Part shown: positions 58,878 through 64,000 of the stretch, piece after piece
Layout: each line of letters opens with the position of its first letter
Numbering within the stretch: position 1 is the first letter of the stretch
Origin: Branchiostoma floridae
Lineage: Eukaryota > Chordata > Leptocardii > Amphioxiformes > Branchiostomatidae
Assembly: GCF_000003815.2 (NCBI RefSeq)
Contig: NC_049989.1
Span: 8,078,124-8,142,123, forward strand
DNA length: 64,000 bases
Direction: 5' to 3'
Program-made: the position numbers and the translations under genes
The notes under the pieces: model-generated
What the model saw: the letters and a program-made list of their open reading frames with translations, nothing else
What the model was told of the DNA's origin: nothing
Database searches by the model: none

Positions 58878-59036
58878 TTAAATGAAACTCACTGACTGTC
58901 TGGTTACATACAACTACTATCAATAGTCAAGGAGGGAACTAATGTTACCGTAGAAAATTTGATCTCATAAAGATGCAGCCAGAATTTTCATAATAAATGC
59001 ATCCGACAAATGGCACAGAAGCCACAACCATCTTGC

Positions 59037-59735
59037 AATAATAATAATAATAATGATAATGAATGGTTTATTTGACATAAAGGGTTACATACAAAAACAT
59101 CACACTTGCAGTCCTAAGACTGAATTGCGGTGAACGTTTAACAATTATCGTCCGCACTACAACACGGTATAAAAGTGAGAAATTCTGTTGTTACAATAGG
59201 ATTAAAAGCATAATAAAGTTATTGAGGATTACTGATATTGCACTTTAAAATATTGCACGTCAATATTGAACACAATTCGGGTATTTACAATTTGTCTAGA
59301 TTCTAGTATCGTAATGGACAATCATAAATATTTCGTCAACGCACTATAAATTTGATTTACTTATTGGGAATCCATGCCAACGGCAATAATCACATTATTG
59401 CAAAATATTACAACTTAAAACAAGGGAAGTCAGGAGACATATGACATGTGTCCAGTTCGTTTAAAAGGTTCGTCATGTACGGTATGGGACTTCTTTTGTA
59501 TCTCTCCGTACAGGTTTTGATAGTGTCTAGTACACAATGTAGCTGTGATGATCTTGTTGTTCTAGCACTGATCTCACCGCGGTACGGAGGTAGCCAGTCT
59601 CGATAAGTCTCTGAATGTAGCAGGCGTTTGGCAAACTTGTAGCAAAGGTAATAAAATGGTACAGAACTACAATCTTTTTCTACGTTGTTTGTCCTCTTCT
59701 GGGCTGTAGAAAACGATCATCTATAGTACCATTTT
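59037..59735 (-). mobile_element. Non-LTR retrotransposon 3' end with ORF C-terminus
   Basis: On the minus strand an open frame reads FYYLCYKFAKRLLHS, ETYRDWLPPYRGEISARTTR, CTERYKRSPIPYMTNLLNEL and ends in a stop near 59414. This is the classic C-terminal region of LINE reverse-transcriptase ORFs (WLPP..GEI..R.TR..., TERY.RS..PYMT.L.N). It is followed by a 3' UTR and a (TTA)n-type tail near 59037-59055. The copy is 5' truncated. Confidence 0.75.
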
Positions 59736-59767
59736 CTTACCTTTGAAGAAGGTCTGCTCTTTTGCTA

Positions 59768-59986
59768 ATACCTGTTCACCTTTTTCACAGGTTAACCTTC
59801 ATGTATGACCATTGTTTTTAAAAACAGGATACCAGTATTAGGAATATGAATGCAATGGACAGTGATTTCAAACTGCAATATTTTTGAAAATTTAAAACCA
59901 CAGACTGTCTATTGACTTGATATCCCTAAATACCATTTTATAAATGAAACAGAATAGGATACCCCTGTATAAAGTGAACTAGCCTT
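59768..59986. mobile_element. MITE family B copy 4 (diverged)
   Basis: It runs from acctgttcacctttttcaca to tgtataaagtgaactagcc. It keeps the inner blocks 'ttgcaatattttt'-like, 'ttgacttgatatccctaaat' and 'aggataccc' in family order. Confidence 0.65.
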
Positions 59987-61249
59987 CCACAAAATAATGT
60001 GTTCTTTACAGCAAGTTTACATCATGGTGCATTTGTACATGACACATTACGTAAAAAAAATTCTTTTACAACAAAAATTATCATTATAGTTTACGTTATC
60101 TAAAGTATGCTGTCTGCTACCAGGTAGACAGAAACTTTTACATATTAATATAAGACTTTGTACACAGGTTTTTCCCATGTGAACCAATATTAGTCCACTC
60201 AGGGCTGATTCAGGTCTATGTAAAGGGATTACAGATCATATATAGAAAGCCTAGCAACCGTGTATACATGACTGTGAACCAATAGTCCATTACCGACCAG
60301 TAAATTGAACTTGGAAACTTGATAAGACTTTGATCAAAAGGCCTTCTGTGAGATGCTTCACGACCATTTTCATACATCAGAGAGCATTTTCCTAAAACTA
60401 ATTGATAGATGTGTACAAGGTCGTACAAGGACTTCCGCATTCATCCTAAATGTACAAGGATTACCAAAGATAGTTATGGGATGCGGGGAGTTGCTCCTAT
60501 TTGAACAATCAATAGGGGCACAGCTGTATTCATGGACTGCCTGTCATGAAAAGGTATTGGAATCATTGTAGTGATTCATTACAGAGATCTGGCTGCCATA
60601 CATCATTTGCTGAATACCCGTTTCACTTGAGCACTGATATTTATGGTTGTCTGACTGTCTAGAACTGGTAAATATAGCCATGGCATGGTAGCAAATGATA
60701 CCACACTGACTAACTTAATGCAATGTACATTTGCCCTGTCAAACAGGTATGTCTCAAGTGGAAATTGGGTTCAGAATCCTACATTGATGCTGAAGCCAGA
60801 GGCAATCTGATTCCTAGAAGTTGGCCATTCAGTCTGTGCATACATCAACACCTTCCTTCTGACTGGCCAAGGTCAATGTCACATTTGTGGGGAATGCTTG
60901 TGTGGTAAACATGTCTAACAGAAATCACAGTCACTACAGGTATCAAAAAGGAATACATGTGTATGAGTACATGGGTAAATAAAAATATTACAAGAAAACA
61001 AAACAAAACAACAAATAAGCAAAGCACTGAGGCAAAATGAATTTTAAATGAAAAGATATGATCTGAGGCTAATTGATGTTAACTAAGTGCTAGGATGATG
61101 TTTAGTCGTTATTGAAGCAATTGGTATCTATCAAAAAAGTTTGCACATTTAATTTGACATTTTGGCCAAGAGCAGCCAAGAAGCAACTTTTAAGTTTAAA
61201 AGCAACTGTAATAAAGACTGTCATGAGATAGATTGTCCATATCAAAACC
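59987..61249. other. Intergenic/intronic, nothing recognised
   Basis: Short plus-strand frames at 60353-60571 and 60723-60908 have no recognised domain and no clear splice context. Confidence 0.4.
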
Positions 61250-61880
61250 TACCAGTCTTTTCAAGTTGCAGAGGAGGAAGGTTCTCTGTTGAGTATAGTT
61301 TGGGCAGTATAGCAGAAAGTGACAAATACTTTCACATGGGTTACCACAAGAATAAGCTGGGCTAACAACAAGATTATGGTGGAAAAACTCTGATTTAAAC
61401 TGTGGGTAACAACACAGAAATGCGGGAGTAAAGCGCAGGGGTAACAGGGACCTAAACTGAAGTAAGAAACAAGGATGGGGCGCAAAGATTTGATCAATTT
61501 TTTTCTGAACAGGGGAAGGCTCAATGCGTGATCAGCCACAGTCAGGTTGTTCCAATGCTAAGAAGTGTAGGGAATAAAAAATCTTAGATATTTTGAAACA
61601 ATTTGTAGCTCACATATCTGAATATTTTGTTTGTTGGGTAGCTCGTAGTGAGTGGAGTCAAACACAGAATGTGGTTGTATCAAGTCTCTCAAGTATGGAT
61701 GGGAGAGTCCTTGGATAATTTTGTAGAATAACATGAGACTCAGAGTGGACATGTCTATGGTCTGCTAATTTTTCCAATCCAAGTTCATTGAGAATAGATA
61801 AATGTGAAGACCACCTGATAGCACCGGATACAATAAGTGAATTTTGTATTCACTTGGTATACAATGGTTTGTGCAGTTAG
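61250..61880 (-). mobile_element. Degenerate LINE reverse-transcriptase C-terminal fragment
   Basis: The minus-strand frame reads GAIRWSSHLSILNELGLEKL, then after a frameshift LSLMLFYKIIQGLSHPYLRD. It continues through SKYLRFFIPYTS, an in-frame TAG, and HWNNLTVADHALSLPLFRKK. These match in order the C-terminal end of LINE ORFs (L..R....L..FYKI..GL, FF......WN.LP......S...FK..L). One frameshift and one stop mark it as dead. Confidence 0.7.
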
Positions 61881-62790
61881 ATGTACAAACTTTTTTTCTT
61901 CTACCAGTCTCAGTGATTTTTAAAATTTGCTGTAGGCAATTCACAAATTAACATTCAATTTGGAACTCCAGGTTATTCTATGCAAAAGTAATCTGGGCAA
62001 ACATCACAAATTTGAATTTATCCTGTTTACGGTCTGTAAAAATTGGTGGAGAAGGAGTGCATATACTTTTGAGTTTGTCCATTTTACCTTTCAGTCCCAC
62101 ATGTGCAGATCTGTCTCTGAGACTTGCCCAAAATCGGGCATGTGTACATTTTTTGTATTTTAATTGGGGTGCATACTTTATTGAAGAGAATATGGTAGGT
62201 CAATTTGCCAGTATGCCTAGATGGCGTGATCTTAATGAAACGAAACCTTGCCAACATAATCAGCACACAAGTTGCATGAGTTAAATGTCTGCTATGTAAC
62301 AGCCGTGAAGGTAGCTTCTTGGGCTATCAATGCTTTAAGAAATTGGAATGGACTTAAGGAACCACTGCCTATTTCTGTTAATTTAATTACTCTTTTTAGT
62401 AGATGTTTAATATAGAAACTGTCAAGGAAAATCGGACTTGTCAGCTTTTATTTACTACCTAAAGATTGAAATATATCATTGTTGCAAAAGACAAAGTAGA
62501 ACTAATAATTTAGCAGAATAGTTGAATGGTAAATTATAATATGTAAATTTTTCCTGAGTTACACAAACCTTTCATGACCTCATGGAGGAACTAAAGGTGA
62601 ATAAGGGGCACCCTAACTGCTTTGGGGCATATCTTCTTACCTGGATGTCTAATCCTCATCAAGGTAAGTGGGACCCTAGTTTCAGGATAGGTGGAACTAG
62701 TTGTACCTGTAGCCAAGCCTTTTAGCCCTTTTTTCTGGTGTTTGTTTCAAAGAAACTACTGTAACATGTACATTAAATCTAAACCCTTAG
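61881..62790. other. Possibly more LINE-derived sequence; no intact gene
   Basis: A plus-strand frame at 62012-62284 and a minus-strand frame at 62266-62084 are open, but neither shows a domain I recognise. Continuation of the LINE fragment from the left is possible. Confidence 0.35.
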
Positions 62791-63000
62791 CATGTCTCTG
62801 TGGCCTAGCAGTTAAGCAATCCCGCTGCTTGGTGACTTGGATCCAATTCCATGGATGATTGTGCGCTTGAGTTCAATCCCAGGGTTGGCTCAGCTCGGAC
62901 ATGTTGTGTGGGATTGTATTCGTCTTTTGGAAGGGACGTAAAATGGGGATCCCGTGTTAGAAGAGGTGCCTCGGGCATATAAAACAGCCTCATTACTGAG
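62791..63000 (+). mobile_element. tRNA-derived SINE
   Basis: A box-A-like tggcctagcagttaagcaat (62801-62820) and box-B-like gagttcaatcccagg (62869-62883) form a tRNA-like head of normal spacing. The body contains ttggaagggacgtaaaatgg then ggatcccgtgt, a motif common in SINE bodies of marine invertebrates. It is not a functional tRNA: the cloverleaf is not maintained. Confidence 0.65.
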
Positions 63001-64000
63001 ATTGAGTACCAACAGGCTGCAATGATACACCAAGTGAAAATTTAATGCCAGTTAGGATACAACAGCCAGTACAGGTCCTGTGTAATTCCTCCTCATCAAT
63101 AACTCTAGGGGTAGAGCCTGGCTGGTCAGCCTTATCTGTGGGGCTAACTATGTATAGCATATCAATTATCCATGCACTGCATGCATGGGGCCAAACATGT
63201 CTCCCTGCGACTTCAATAGAAGAATACACCCACACAGCTCTGATTTTCCTCTTTTTTACATTTTCTGTTGTAAGTCTTAATTCTTCAGTACTGTTGAAGA
63301 CGTAGTACCTCGTCATACCACACAAATCCATATGAAAGAGACCACAAAACATCACCAAGCCCCCCCCTTGGTGGAGCTATATAAGAAGTACAGTACCATG
63401 ATAGACCACATGACATGGTCTAACAGGTCACCTGATATATACAGGCGGTCCTTGTTGGCCCCTAATAGGGTGTTCTTAGAAGGGATGGCTGCTGATCAAG
63501 AATTTCCAGCCTTCTTTCCCAAATGACTTTCCACTGTTGGCTTTCATAATATAATATATTTCATGAATGCTATCTATTAGGCAAAATAGTACAAGTGGGT
63601 ACATTGTAGGTCCTTGTAATCTAGGAAGCCTGAAACCAGCTAGATTTGTCATCAATTACAAATTAAAAGATTTACAAAATACAAAGTAACCCTGGTCCAG
63701 TTTCCATTACAAATTCTTGCCGAACTTTTCTACTCCACTCCACTCTGAGCCAAAAAAGGTACACAACTGTATGATTGTATAGAACTACACACATGCATCC
63801 CAGGTGATGCTGACTGTTTTAAAATAATAATTTCCCAATTGCATGTTAGAGCTGTCAGGACCTACTTAGGCACAGATGTCAAACAGACACTAGAGACAAA
63901 CAGAAACAGACACAGGTATAACTGGTCACAGAAAATCAGCTATAGTTCGAAGATAGTTTCTGTTAGCTTGCCCTAGAATCATGTGCCCATGTATTTCCAT
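63001..64000. other. Right edge, nothing recognised
   Basis: Open frames on both strands at 62993-63358 are not supported by any motif. A poly-C run lies near 63360-63367. Confidence 0.4.

Noticed and set aside
62801-62890. tRNA gene
   Set aside because: Box A and box B motifs are present, but the cloverleaf stems do not pair well and a SINE body follows, so it is a SINE head. The same holds for 4432-4704 and 16559-16690.
62993-63358. 121-codon minus-strand frame near the right edge
   Set aside because: It overlaps the SINE's 3' flank, has an opposing open frame of similar length and shows no known domain.

Overview
The window reads as nuclear genomic DNA of an animal, most likely an invertebrate deuterostome and by my best inference an amphioxus (Branchiostoma). 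The grounds are GT-AG introns, neuropeptide-FF-receptor-like GPCR exons, tRNA-derived SINEs, non-LTR retrotransposon tails and a very dense load of short inverted-repeat (MITE-type) elements. The species call is inference. I saw no rRNA gene, functional tRNA gene, CRISPR array, operon or prokaryotic signal.

Three protein-coding loci are supported. (1) At 1-4125 on the minus strand lie the first three exons of a rhodopsin-class receptor close to the NPFF receptor family; the gene runs off the left edge after transmembrane segment 6. (2) At 24227-33233 on the plus strand is a complete three-exon receptor of the same family (386 aa). The two genes are divergent (head to head), about 20 kb apart. 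They share the same intron positions and phases, including a middle exon of exactly 100 bp and an intron that splits the Arg codon of the DRY motif, so they look like paralogues from a local inverted duplication. (3) At 38988-39156 on the minus strand is the last coding exon (55 aa plus stop) of a gene I do not recognise; its upstream exons must lie to the right, inside or beyond the window.

Everything else is introns and intergenic sequence packed with repeats. 1-4.1 kb: the first receptor, with an octamer-rich MITE and a 114-bp tandem array in its introns. 4.1-24.2 kb: intergenic, with a SINE, palindromic elements, an element whose inverted termini are made of tandem repeats (5568-6062), a 0.8-kb 21-bp minisatellite (9973-10785), a LINE 3' fragment (12.6-12.9 kb) and several TIR elements. 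24.2-33.2 kb: the second receptor, with a hairpin MITE just upstream of its last exon and a TIR element starting 46 bp after its stop. 33.8-64 kb: AT-rich DNA with the orphan exon, at least four copies of one ~0.9-kb TA-flanked element family (41.9-53.5 kb), a nested complex at 51.6-53.6 kb, locally repeated segments at 49.3-54.1 kb, and pseudogenised LINE fragments at 59 and 61 kb.

The most informative non-genic signal is the reciprocal nesting of two MITE families (A inside B near 52.7 kb, B inside A near 46.1 kb), with TA duplications and an internal empty-site comparison. I found no convincing new multi-gene system. The receptor pair, the unrecognised exon and the locally repeated, exon-like segments near 50 kb are the places I would look at again.
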